Shown piece by piece: positions 29,660-38,479 of a stretch of 64,000 bases of DNA. This DNA comes from an uncultured Odoribacter sp. (GTDB lineage: Bacteria > Bacteroidota > Bacteroidia > Bacteroidales > Marinifilaceae). Under the pieces are notes generated by a model that ran no database searches, was not told where the DNA came from, and saw only the letters and a program-made list of their open reading frames with translations. How positions within the stretch are numbered: position 1 is the stretch's first letter; each line of letters begins with the position of its first letter. Both the position numbers and the translations under genes were made by a program. The stretch covers positions 4,195-68,194 of the forward strand of contig CAJUQA010000018.1 in assembly GCA_910588375.1 (NCBI GenBank), written 5' to 3'.

Positions 29660-29712
29660 ATTGTCTGTTATTTGGATACCCAGCCCATGTCCTATTTCCA
29701 GGGCTTCATGTT

Positions 29713-30342
29713 TTATTTATAGGTTTCAGGGCTTTTACGCCATTCTTTCAGCTTCTCCACATCACTCTCCTGTATATATCCGGTCTTGACTGCCAGGTCA
29801 ATCATGGCATTATAATTGCTCAATGTGGTCAGTTCGCAATGTGCCGCTTCAAAATTATCTACCGATTTCTGGAAACCGTAGGTGAAGATGGCTGCCATTC
29901 CCAATACTTCGCAGCCCGCATTACGCAAAGCCTCTACCGCCTGCAAACTGGAACCGCCGGTAGAAATGAGGTCCTCGATAACCACGACTTTCTGTCCCGC
30001 TTTGTATTCTCCCTCAATCAGGTTTTCCAACCCGTGGGATTTTGCCGAGGAACGGATGTAAATAAAAGGCAAATCCAGCTCCTGAGCCACTAACACGCCC
30101 TGGGCAATAGCTCCAGTAGCCACCCCTGCAATGACTTCCGCCTGAGGATATTTTTCACGGATGAGTGCCGCAAACTGTTCTTTAATATAATTGCGCACTT
30201 CCGGATAGGACAAAGTCTTCCGGTTATCGCAATAAATCGGTGATTTCCAACCGGAAGCCCATGTGAACGGATGAGCCGGTTCTAATTTTATAGCTTTGAT
30301 TTTCAACAAATGTGAAGCGACATTTTCTGCAACTGTACTCAT
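29713..30342 (-). CDS. pyrE: Orotate phosphoribosyltransferase
   Basis: A 209-residue enzyme that joins orotate to PRPP to make orotidine 5'-phosphate in pyrimidine synthesis. The PRPP-binding loop is VVVIEDLISTGGSS (about 116-129), and KSHG near residue 98 marks the flexible catalytic loop region. Start and length are standard. It is divergent from the Nudix gene and forms a pair with the SRPBCC gene. Confidence 0.96.
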   Translation of the reverse strand: MSTVAENVASHLLKIKAIKLEPAHPFTWASGWKSPIYCDNRKTLSYPEVRNYIKEQFAALIREKYPQAEVIAGVATGAIAQGVLVAQELDLPFIYIRSSAKSHGLENLIEGEYKAGQKVVVIEDLISTGGSSLQAVEALRNAGCEVLGMAAIFTYGFQKSVDNFEAAHCELTTLSNYNAMIDLAVKTGYIQESDVEKLKEWRKSPETYK

Positions 30343-30426
30343 TTTTATTATTTTTGTCGGGTTAAAATTATTCGTTTAAGCAGCCCGGATTCCGTTTCCG
30401 CGCTTTTCTCTTCAATTCTGCTACAA

Positions 30427-31041
30427 ATGTATAAAGTATTTTTTAAAGAAAGCTTTTTTTGGTTAACTGATGACACCGAAATACTTAAAAATCATCCGGA
30501 AGTGCTTGTCCGCCCCGATAAAAACGAACTTTTTTCTTTTATACACTCTTGCCTGGAGCAAGACGGGATTTTTCATGCCCTAATCTATCATCCGGACCTG
30601 AATTTATTATTTTCCTGTTTTCAGGCCTGTTTTAAAGTGGTAGGAGCTGCCGGAGGCGTAGTCCGAAATGATGGAAAAATACTGATAATAAAACGCTTGG
30701 GTATACCCGATTTGCCCAAAGGGCATATCGAAACCGGAGAAGACAAGCAAACATGCGCCCTCCGGGAAGTCCGGGAGGAATGCGGATTACAGGAACTATG
30801 GATTGAAAGTCCGCTACAGGACACATGGCACATCTATTTCCGGGATGAAAAATGGCATCTGAAACAGACCCATTGGTTTACGATGAGGTGTTCCCCAAAC
30901 CAGCCCCTGGCTCCGCAAACAGAAGAAGACATCGAAGAGGTGTATTGGCTTCCCTGTTCAGACATAGAGACAGTATTGCCCCAGACCTACGCTTCGCTCC
31001 GACCGGTACTTATAGAAGTGAAGGAATTGTGTGATAAGTGA
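30427..31041 (+). CDS. Nudix hydrolase
   Basis: A 204-residue protein with a complete Nudix box: G-x5-E-x7-REVREECGL in the segment starting GHIETGED near residue 98. About 70 extra N-terminal residues without a recognisable domain precede the Nudix fold. Nudix enzymes cleave nucleoside-diphosphate-linked compounds; the substrate cannot be read from the sequence. Its 3' end overlaps the convergent sugar-kinase gene by 32 bp, so the two mRNAs would be antisense at their ends. Confidence 0.9.
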   Translation: MYKVFFKESFFWLTDDTEILKNHPEVLVRPDKNELFSFIHSCLEQDGIFHALIYHPDLNLLFSCFQACFKVVGAAGGVVRNDGKILIIKRLGIPDLPKGHIETGEDKQTCALREVREECGLQELWIESPLQDTWHIYFRDEKWHLKQTHWFTMRCSPNQPLAPQTEEDIEEVYWLPCSDIETVLPQTYASLRPVLIEVKELCDK

Positions 31042-31852
31042 TTAATCCTTCCATCGGCGCCTGACATATCCGTCCCGAAGAAAGATTGTATTTTCGCAAC
31101 AGACGGGTAAGTTGCTCCTGAAAATGGAAAGCGATGCTTCCCGTAAAGGAGACCGGCAAATGCCGGATTTCCGGATACTGCAATAGGTTGCGACAGATAA
31201 ATTCCTCCAAGGCCATGGAGACAATGGCCTCAATTTCGGGAATGTCAATATGTTTTTTCAAAAATGGTGTGAACGACGCTAGGAAACGGTTCGGCAAAGG
31301 TTGACGGTAAACGCGGTCTATGATTTCCGGATAAGTATAGCAATATTCTTCAAAAAAGCATTCCCGCGATCTTTCCGGCAGGATGCCTTTCAACACATCC
31401 GCCACCAGCCGCTTCCCCATTACGGCGCCACTGCCCTCATCCCCCAAGATAAACCCCAAAGGGGAAACATTCCGGACAATACTGTTTCCATCGTAATAAC
31501 ATGAATTGGAACCGGTACCCAGAATACACGCCACTCCCGCCGAACGCTGAAATAAAGAACGGGCGGCGGCCAACAAATCAGAGGCTATCTCCACTTTCGG
31601 AGTAGCAAAAAAATCACTCAAAGCCAGGCGTACCTGCTCATTTTTTTCGGGGAAAGCACATCCCGCTCCATAAAAATAAACAGCTTCCATCCCCTTTTTC
31701 CGTCCTCCGAACTCCTGTTCCAATAATTGCAAGATTTCTTCATACGACTGATATACAGGATTAATGCCCGACGTATACACCACCTCGCGCAATTCATTTT
31801 CTATGATACACCATTGGGTTTTTGTGGAACCGCTATCTGCAATCAAATACAT
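31010..31852 (-). CDS. BadF/BadG-type amino-sugar kinase, probable cell-wall sugar kinase
   Basis: A 280-residue ASKHA-fold kinase of the BadF/BadG/BcrA family, which includes N-acetylglucosamine kinases and the MurNAc kinase MurK. The phosphate-1 loop is ADSGSTKTQW at the N-terminus, followed by the adenosine-side motifs ILGTGSNS near residue 115 and GDEGSGAVMG near 136. It is divergent from the GT/SpoIID/AmpG/symporter/NamZ run, which supports N-acetylmuramic acid or N-acetylglucosamine from peptidoglycan as the substrate. No MurQ etherase is seen in the window. Confidence 0.85.
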   Translation of the reverse strand: MYLIADSGSTKTQWCIIENELREVVYTSGINPVYQSYEEILQLLEQEFGGRKKGMEAVYFYGAGCAFPEKNEQVRLALSDFFATPKVEIASDLLAAARSLFQRSAGVACILGTGSNSCYYDGNSIVRNVSPLGFILGDEGSGAVMGKRLVADVLKGILPERSRECFFEEYCYTYPEIIDRVYRQPLPNRFLASFTPFLKKHIDIPEIEAIVSMALEEFICRNLLQYPEIRHLPVSFTGSIAFHFQEQLTRLLRKYNLSSGRICQAPMEGLITYHTIPSLL

Positions 31853-31964
31853 AATTCTTCCATTATCCGTGGGGGAATTGCCTCCCGCACCAAAGATAAT
31901 GGATATTCTCTTATTCTTTCCCTATTTTCCTAAAGAATTGGTCCTTTTTCCGGGCAGAATAATG

Positions 31965-31972
31965 TATATTTG
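31965..31972 (+). promoter_or_regulatory. -7 box for the cell-wall recycling operon
   Basis: TATATTTG matches TAnnTTTG exactly, with a predicted transcript start about 12 bases before the ATG at 31992. No clear TTTG stands 19-21 bp upstream. Confidence 0.45.
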
Positions 31973-31991
31973 AATCCATCAATTTAATTCC

Positions 31992-34403
31992 ATGGAAAAA
32001 GAACTGACGTGCTTTGTCGCCTGTGGCGATTCCGAAGATACAACTCATGTTATCAAACAATTAGAGAAACAGGAATGTGTAAAACGGCTTTACATTCTTT
32101 GTACACACAAGCCGGATGAAGAGAGGCAAGTCCCGATTCTGCATGGGAATTTTTGCCAGACCGCTTCTCTACAGCAACTTTTGCCCTATTGCGATACGCC
32201 CTATATACTGTTTGTCACACAGCCGCACCGCATAGACCTCGGAATGTTCGCTCTGGAACGCTTTCTGCAAATAGCACAGACAACTTCCGCAGCAATGTTG
32301 TATTCCGATTATAGCGATAACGGAGCCAACGGTCTCTCTCCTCATCCGCTCACCGACTACCAGAGCGGAAGTCTGCGGGATGATTTCAATTTCGGCTCAC
32401 TCTGGTTGCTCCGGACAGCAAAGTTTAAAGAGGCCGTAAACCAAATGAATGAAACCTATCGCTTTGCGGGGGTGTATGACTTACGGCTGGCGCTCTCCCG
32501 TACAGGAGAAATCCTGCATATTCCCGAAAGCCTGTACAGCATAACACCAACAGACTTGCGGCTGTCGGGCGAAAAAAATTTCGACTATGTAGACCCGAAA
32601 AACAAGCAGGTGCAATCCGAAATGGAGCAGGTATGCAACCGGCATTTAAAATATCTCGGAGCCTGGCTGCCGCCCGTCTTCCAAACTCCTGATTTCAGCG
32701 GAGAGTTTCCCGTAGAAATGAGTGTGATTATTCCGGTCAAAAACCGGGAACGGACCATCGCTGAGGCGGTCACCTCCGCCTTGCACCAGCATACGTCTTT
32801 TCCCTTTAATGTCATCGTTGTGGATAATCATTCCACCGACGGGACGAGCGGTATTTTGAAACAGCTGTGTATCGAACACAACAACCTGATTCACATTATC
32901 CCCGAAGAAAAAGACTTAGGCATCGGCGGATGCTGGAACAGGGCTATTACCGATGAGCGTTGCGGACGATTTTGCATACAGTTGGACAGTGACGATTTAT
33001 ATATTGACAATACGGTCTTACAACAAGTGAACAATGCCTTTTATGCACAAAAAACGGCCGCTGTTATCGGTTCTTACCAAATTGTCGATTTTAATCTGCG
33101 CCCCCTGCCTCCGGGACTCATAGACCACAAAGAATGGACTCCCGAGAACGGCAGGAATAACGCATTACGTATTAACGGACTCGGGGCTCCCAGAGCATTC
33201 TGTACATCGGTCATCCGGAAAATCAAATTTCCGAATACAAGCTACGGAGAAGACTACGCCGCCATGCTGGCCATATCCCGACATTATCAAATCGGACGAA
33301 TTTACCATGCCCTTTACCTGTGTCGCAGGTGGGAAGGAAACTCCGATGCCGCTTTAAGTGTCGACAAAGAAAATAAAAACAATATTTTCAAGGACCGAAT
33401 ACGTACTTTTGAAGTGGAAGCCCGAAAAACAGTTGTACGACACCAAAACCGATTTTCCCCTGCTCTTCTGACAGAGGTTAACCACCTATTTGATGAGCAA
33501 ATCCGGGATTGGGAAACAGTAGCCCGACGATACCGGGAATTGGAACAAGTAAAAAGCCGGCATGTGGTTTATCCCCGTTGTTCCCTGCACCTGACTTATA
33601 ACCCCTGCCGGATAGGTTCATCAACAGCCAAAGTCGATCCGCAATCCATACAGGAACGCCCCTGTTTTCTCTGTCCGTCCAACCGGCCGACAGCACAAAA
33701 AAGCATTTCCTGGAACAACTATGATATTCTGATAAACCCGTTCCCTATTTTTAAGCGGCATTTTACCATCGTAGAAAAACGGCATCAGGCTCAGCGGCTA
33801 ACTCTTGAACGTATCGAGGATATGCTCGTGCTTGCCCACGATTTGCCGGAATACACGATTTTTTATAATGGTCCCGGCTGCGGGGCCTCGGCTCCCGACC
33901 ATTTTCATTTCCAAGCCGGAAATCGCGGTTATATGCCCATTGAAACTGAAACGGAAAACGGAATAGAGGTTATCTGTGAAATTCCGCAACTTAAAATAAG
34001 CTGCAAAGCTGACGAACTGAGAAAAACCGTCATTGCAGAAGGTGATTCGCTTCCCCCTTTATCCCAGGCCATTACCCAAATCTGCCAATGGATTGGAGAG
34101 GTGGTGCCTCGCCAGCCGGAACCCATGGTCAATGTATTGACAATATTCACAGACAATCACTGGAAAAGTTTTATTTTCCCCCGCAAAGCCCATCGGCCTA
34201 CCCAGTTTTTTGAAACAGGTGAAAAACGGGTTGTTTTCAGTCCGGGCGCCGTGGACTTCGGAGGAGTGGCGATTTTTCCCGAGGAAAAAGATTTCAATTG
34301 TCTGGAAAAAGAAACAATTCAAGAGATGTTTTCCCAATTGACCTTTCGTGAAGACGAATTTTCAACATTAAAAAAACTGATTCAAAATTCCCGATTATGC
34401 TGA
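31992..34403 (+). CDS. Glycosyltransferase-2 / DUF4922 (HIT-like) fusion protein
   Basis: An 803-residue cytoplasmic protein of unusual make-up. Residues 1-230 look like a degenerate GT-A domain (MLYSDYSD, then DDFNFGSL). Residues 243-480 are a typical GT2 domain beginning SVIIPVKNRERT, with the metal-binding DSDD at 332-335. Residues about 520-803 are a DUF4922 domain related to GalT/Ap4A phosphorylase: CFLC at 558-561 and the HIT-type triad HFHFQ at 637-641. The architecture suggests handling of a nucleotide-sugar or sugar-1-phosphate, but no activity is known to me. The stop overlaps the next gene by 7 bp, so it is tied to the peptidoglycan genes downstream. Confidence 0.8.
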   Translation: MEKELTCFVACGDSEDTTHVIKQLEKQECVKRLYILCTHKPDEERQVPILHGNFCQTASLQQLLPYCDTPYILFVTQPHRIDLGMFALERFLQIAQTTSAAMLYSDYSDNGANGLSPHPLTDYQSGSLRDDFNFGSLWLLRTAKFKEAVNQMNETYRFAGVYDLRLALSRTGEILHIPESLYSITPTDLRLSGEKNFDYVDPKNKQVQSEMEQVCNRHLKYLGAWLPPVFQTPDFSGEFPVEMSVIIPVKNRERTIAEAVTSALHQHTSFPFNVIVVDNHSTDGTSGILKQLCIEHNNLIHIIPEEKDLGIGGCWNRAITDERCGRFCIQLDSDDLYIDNTVLQQVNNAFYAQKTAAVIGSYQIVDFNLRPLPPGLIDHKEWTPENGRNNALRINGLGAPRAFCTSVIRKIKFPNTSYGEDYAAMLAISRHYQIGRIYHALYLCRRWEGNSDAALSVDKENKNNIFKDRIRTFEVEARKTVVRHQNRFSPALLTEVNHLFDEQIRDWETVARRYRELEQVKSRHVVYPRCSLHLTYNPCRIGSSTAKVDPQSIQERPCFLCPSNRPTAQKSISWNNYDILINPFPIFKRHFTIVEKRHQAQRLTLERIEDMLVLAHDLPEYTIFYNGPGCGASAPDHFHFQAGNRGYMPIETETENGIEVICEIPQLKISCKADELRKTVIAEGDSLPPLSQAITQICQWIGEVVPRQPEPMVNVLTIFTDNHWKSFIFPRKAHRPTQFFETGEKRVVFSPGAVDFGGVAIFPEEKDFNCLEKETIQEMFSQLTFREDEFSTLKKLIQNSRLC

Positions 34404-35719
34404 TTTCTGTCGGTATCCTATTTGCCCCTGCCATCCGTTTCCGTCTGCACGGAGTTTTCCATGAAAAAAATATGCCGGGAAAATTTTCCGGAGAATATTC
34501 CGTCATACAGACACCGGACGGCGTTTTTTTAACGACACCCCAACAATCCTTACCTGTTTGCCTGCCATTGGAATTTACCCCCGAAACGGAAGAGACGGCA
34601 AGAATCGAATTAACAGATGTCACCATCGGAATAAATTTCCATTGGGAAAGACAGGAAAACCAATTCTTCAAAGGAAGCCTGAAAATCATTGCAGAAGAAG
34701 ACCATTTGACCGCCATCAACATATTGGATATTGAAGACTACCTGTTGAGTGTCATTTCTTCGGAAATGAAAGCCACCTCTTCCCTTGAACTTCTGAAAGC
34801 CCACGCCATCATTTCCCGCAGCTGGCTCATAGCCCAATGTGAAAAATCGGCGGAATTGAAAGAATCGGGCGAGACCTACCAGTCCACCCGGGAAAATGAG
34901 GAAGAATACATACGCTGGTACGACCGGGAAGACCACCGGAACTTTGACGTGTGCGCCGATGACCACTGCCAGCGTTACCAAGGCATACACAAAGCCACCA
35001 CCCCGCTTGTCAATCAGGCAATCAGAGAAACCCGGGGAGAAGTGTTGTGCTACAATCACCGCACTTGTGACGCCCGCTTCTCCAAATGTTGCGGAGGACT
35101 CAGTGAAAAATTTGAAAACGTGTGGGAGCCAACCTCCCATCCTTATTTAACTACGATATACGACGGGGAAGAGGATAACCTGCCGGAACTACCCGTCCGG
35201 GAAGAAGAGGCAGAGAAATGGATAACCGGCTCGCCGGATGTGTTTTGCAATACCCAAGACCATCAGATACTGTCGGAAGTACTGAATGACTACGACCAGG
35301 AGACACACGATTTTTTCCGATGGGAAGTGTACTACACCCAACAGGAGATTTCCGCCCTCGCCTGCCGTAAATTAGGCATCGACTTCGGCGACATCACCGA
35401 CCTGACCCCCATAGAACGGGGGGAATCCGGGCGAATCATCAGACTGAAAGTGACCGGAAGCAAACGCAGCATGATTATCGGCAAAGAACTGGTTATCCGG
35501 AAAGCGTTTTCACCGACCCATCTTTACAGTTCGGCATTTATCGTCCGAAAAGAATGGAAAGACGGGAAACTGCAAGGATTCCGACTGAAAGGCGCAGGCT
35601 GGGGACACGGCGTCGGTCTCTGCCAGATAGGCGCCGCCGTCATGGGGGCCAAAGGCTATTCCTACCGGGAAATCCTCCGCCACTATTTTCCGCATGCCAC
35701 ATTAGAAACAAAATATTAA
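34397..35719 (+). CDS. SpoIID/LytB domain protein
   Basis: A 440-residue member of the SpoIID/LytB family. The C-terminal SpoIID core has LNILDIEDYLLSVISSEM (about 110-130) and the closing motif GWGHGVGLCQIGA near residue 400. SpoIID of Bacillus is a lytic transglycosylase acting on denuded glycan strands; Bacteroidota homologues lie in cell-wall recycling loci and their activity is less certain. No convincing signal peptide is present: only a short hydrophobic stretch (MLISVGILFAPAI) begins the protein. It overlaps the previous gene by 7 bp and precedes the AmpG-like permease by 10 bp. Confidence 0.85.
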   Translation: MLISVGILFAPAIRFRLHGVFHEKNMPGKFSGEYSVIQTPDGVFLTTPQQSLPVCLPLEFTPETEETARIELTDVTIGINFHWERQENQFFKGSLKIIAEEDHLTAINILDIEDYLLSVISSEMKATSSLELLKAHAIISRSWLIAQCEKSAELKESGETYQSTRENEEEYIRWYDREDHRNFDVCADDHCQRYQGIHKATTPLVNQAIRETRGEVLCYNHRTCDARFSKCCGGLSEKFENVWEPTSHPYLTTIYDGEEDNLPELPVREEEAEKWITGSPDVFCNTQDHQILSEVLNDYDQETHDFFRWEVYYTQQEISALACRKLGIDFGDITDLTPIERGESGRIIRLKVTGSKRSMIIGKELVIRKAFSPTHLYSSAFIVRKEWKDGKLQGFRLKGAGWGHGVGLCQIGAAVMGAKGYSYREILRHYFPHATLETKY

Positions 35720-35729
35720 TCCCTGCAAA

Positions 35730-36992
35730 ATGGCGTCTGCAAAAGAAAACACACGAAATCCCTGGCTCTGGGTACCCAGTCTGTATCTGACCGAAGGTCT
35801 TCCCTACATCCTGGTCATCAGTATTTCGATTGTCATGTATCGGGACCTCGGAATCTCCAACACCGACATCGCTTTTTATACCAGCTGCCTTTACCTGCCG
35901 TGGGTAATAAAGCCCTTATGGAGCCCCATTGTGGACATGTTCAATACAAAACGCCGCTGGGTGTTGCTCATGCAATTGCTCATCGCCTTGGGGGCCGGCG
36001 GTATTGCTTTTGCACTGACGACATCACATTTCTTTTTTTATTCCCTCCTGTTTTTCTGGCTGCTGGCCTTCTGTTCCGCCACCCACGACATTGCCGCCGA
36101 TGGACTCTACATGTTCGGTCTGCCCCCCTTCCGACAAGCCTATTTTGTTGGCATACGCACCACATTTTACCGTCTTGCCACCATTGTCGGAGTCGGAAGC
36201 CTGTTATTCTTCTCCGACATCCTGCAAAAGTATTGGAATCCGGCAGAATCCTGGAGCCTTATCCATCTGTGTCTTGCCTTGCTTTTTTCAGCATTTTGCC
36301 TTTACCATTATTACGCTCTTCCCTACGCCTCGGCCGACCGTCCGCACGGAAAGAGCCAAGAAATTTTCAAAGAATTCATTTCTACATTCGTCTCCTTTTT
36401 CCGCAAGAAACACATCGGAACGGCACTGGCTTTCATGCTGCTCTACCGCCTGTCGGAATCCCAACTGCTGAAAATGGTATATCCTTTCCTGTTGGATTCG
36501 AAAGAAAAAGGAGGGCTGGCACTCAGTGCCTCCAATGTAGGAGTCATCTACGGTTCGTTAGGCATGATTGCCCTGACGGCAGGAGGGATTATCGGAGGAA
36601 TACTGATTGCCCGGAACGGACTGAAACACTGGATAGGCTGGATGACATTAGCCATCAATCTGCCTAACTTCATTTATGTTTATTTGGCCTTGTTCCAGCC
36701 GGAAAACCTGACGCTGATTTCCTCGCTTCTAATGGTGGAGCAGTTTGGTTACGGATTCGGATTTGCAGCCTACACCTTTTATCTGATTTTATTCAGTAGC
36801 GGGGAACACACAACAGCCCATTACGCCCTGTGTACCGGTTTCATGGCTTTAGGAATGATGCTACCAGGCATGATTTCCGGCTGGATCAGCGATACATTCG
36901 GTTACCCGTTGTTTTTCCTCTGGGTGATGCTGTGCACCATCCCCGGATTTATCCTCATACGCTATTTGAAAATCCCTGAAAATGTAAACTGA
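35730..36992 (+). CDS. AmpG-like muropeptide permease (MFS)
   Basis: A 420-residue inner-membrane transporter with about 12 membrane segments. The N-terminal pattern YLTEGLPY, then the loop after segment 2 with WSPIVDMF and KRRWVLLMQ, matches the AmpG branch of the major facilitator superfamily, which imports anhydromuropeptides in proteobacteria. The length is slightly short for AmpG but within the Bacteroidota range. Its place between a SpoIID protein and a symporter supports uptake of peptidoglycan fragments. Confidence 0.82.
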   Translation: MASAKENTRNPWLWVPSLYLTEGLPYILVISISIVMYRDLGISNTDIAFYTSCLYLPWVIKPLWSPIVDMFNTKRRWVLLMQLLIALGAGGIAFALTTSHFFFYSLLFFWLLAFCSATHDIAADGLYMFGLPPFRQAYFVGIRTTFYRLATIVGVGSLLFFSDILQKYWNPAESWSLIHLCLALLFSAFCLYHYYALPYASADRPHGKSQEIFKEFISTFVSFFRKKHIGTALAFMLLYRLSESQLLKMVYPFLLDSKEKGGLALSASNVGVIYGSLGMIALTAGGIIGGILIARNGLKHWIGWMTLAINLPNFIYVYLALFQPENLTLISSLLMVEQFGYGFGFAAYTFYLILFSSGEHTTAHYALCTGFMALGMMLPGMISGWISDTFGYPLFFLWVMLCTIPGFILIRYLKIPENVN

Positions 36993-36998
36993 CAACCC

Positions 36999-38468
36999 AT
37001 GAACCCTTACTTCTCAATATCCATTGTAATCATTTATTTAGGCCTTATTCTATGGGTGTCCTATTTCAGTTCACACCAGTCCAGCACTGCCGATTTTTAC
37101 CGGGGCGGCAATAAATCCCCTTGGTGGGTGGTCGCCTTCGGCATGATAGGAACCACGCTGTCCGGCGTTACCTTTATCTCCGTACCGGGATGGGTATCCT
37201 CTCCCGCTAAAATGACCTATTTTACGGTTATCCTGGGAAATTTCGTCGGTTATCTGCTCATAGCCCAAGTGCTGCTGCCCCTCTATTACCGGCTAAATCT
37301 CACCTCTATCTACACATACGTCGGGGAACGTTTCGGCTTCCGGGCTTACAAAACCAGTGCCGCCCTGTTTCTGATGTCCAAAACGATAGGAGCTTCTTTC
37401 CGACTGTTTATCGTGACGCTGGTTTTGCAAATCACCATTTTCAGCCCGTTGAATATCCCTTATGCCGCCAATGCTTTCTTTTGTGTAGCCATCATCTGGG
37501 CCTACACATTCAAAGGCGGCATCAAAGCCATTGTGTGGACAGACCTCGTACAGACTTTTTTCCTCATTTTTGCCGTCGTCTTCACGATTTTTTCAATCCA
37601 ACAAGCGTTAGACTTTTCGTTTCCGGAAATGTTGAAACGGATTGGGCAGAATCCCCAATTCCTTATTTTCGATTTCGAAAATCCCTGGTCTAACCCGAAT
37701 CATTTTTGGAAACAATTTATTGCCGGGATTTTTATTGCCATCGTGATGACGGGACTGGACCAGGATATGATGCAAAAAAATCTGAGTCTGAAAAACATCC
37801 AGGAAGCGAAAAAGAATTTCCTGACATTTAGTGTCATTTCCATTCCGGTATGCTTCATTTTTATGTGTCTGGGAGTACTGTTTTGCATCTACATGAACCA
37901 AACAGGCATTCCGGTTCCAGAAAAAACAGACAGCATATACCCGATGTTGGCTACTCAATATCTTCCTGCCACCACCGGCATCTTATTCATGCTGGGCGTT
38001 ATTGCCGCTGCATTCTCCAGTGCCAATTCCGCACTGATTGCCATGACGACCTCTTTTACGGTAGACCTGTACGGCATACAAAACAAAACGGAAAATGAAA
38101 AAAAGAAAATCCGTTTCTACACCCATATCGGCTGCGCCTTGTTATTGGCCGGGGTAATGATTGCCTTCAGTTCATTCAACAATGAGAGTGTGGTATACGC
38201 CATTTTCAAATTCGCCGGTTATACCTACGGCCCCTTGTTGGGCTTGTTTTTTGTCGGGATTCTGTTGAAAACCAAAGTTCAGGACAAGGCCATCCCTTTC
38301 ATTGCTGCGTCTTCCATCCTGCTGACAATCGGCATCGACTATTATTCCACCGTTCTTTTAAACGGTTACCGGTTCGGTTTTGAAATTCTGCTTCTCAACG
38401 GGGCACTGACCACCATAGGTTTGCTGTTGTGCAAGGAAAATAAAAAACAATCTCCGGTATGTTCTTAA
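36999..38468 (+). CDS. Sodium:solute symporter family transporter
   Basis: A 489-residue SSS-family permease with about 13 membrane segments. The stretch STADFYRGGNKSPWW with GTTLSGVTFISVPG in segment 2, and later GVIAAAFSSANSALIAM, carry the family's sodium-site serines and glycines. In this context it is a candidate N-acetylmuramic acid importer: in Tannerella forsythia an inner-membrane MurNAc transporter (MurT) has been described next to a MurNAc kinase. That specificity is inferred from gene order only. Confidence 0.85.
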   Translation: MNPYFSISIVIIYLGLILWVSYFSSHQSSTADFYRGGNKSPWWVVAFGMIGTTLSGVTFISVPGWVSSPAKMTYFTVILGNFVGYLLIAQVLLPLYYRLNLTSIYTYVGERFGFRAYKTSAALFLMSKTIGASFRLFIVTLVLQITIFSPLNIPYAANAFFCVAIIWAYTFKGGIKAIVWTDLVQTFFLIFAVVFTIFSIQQALDFSFPEMLKRIGQNPQFLIFDFENPWSNPNHFWKQFIAGIFIAIVMTGLDQDMMQKNLSLKNIQEAKKNFLTFSVISIPVCFIFMCLGVLFCIYMNQTGIPVPEKTDSIYPMLATQYLPATTGILFMLGVIAAAFSSANSALIAMTTSFTVDLYGIQNKTENEKKKIRFYTHIGCALLLAGVMIAFSSFNNESVVYAIFKFAGYTYGPLLGLFFVGILLKTKVQDKAIPFIAASSILLTIGIDYYSTVLLNGYRFGFEILLLNGALTTIGLLLCKENKKQSPVCS

Positions 38469-38479
38469 ATTTTTATATC

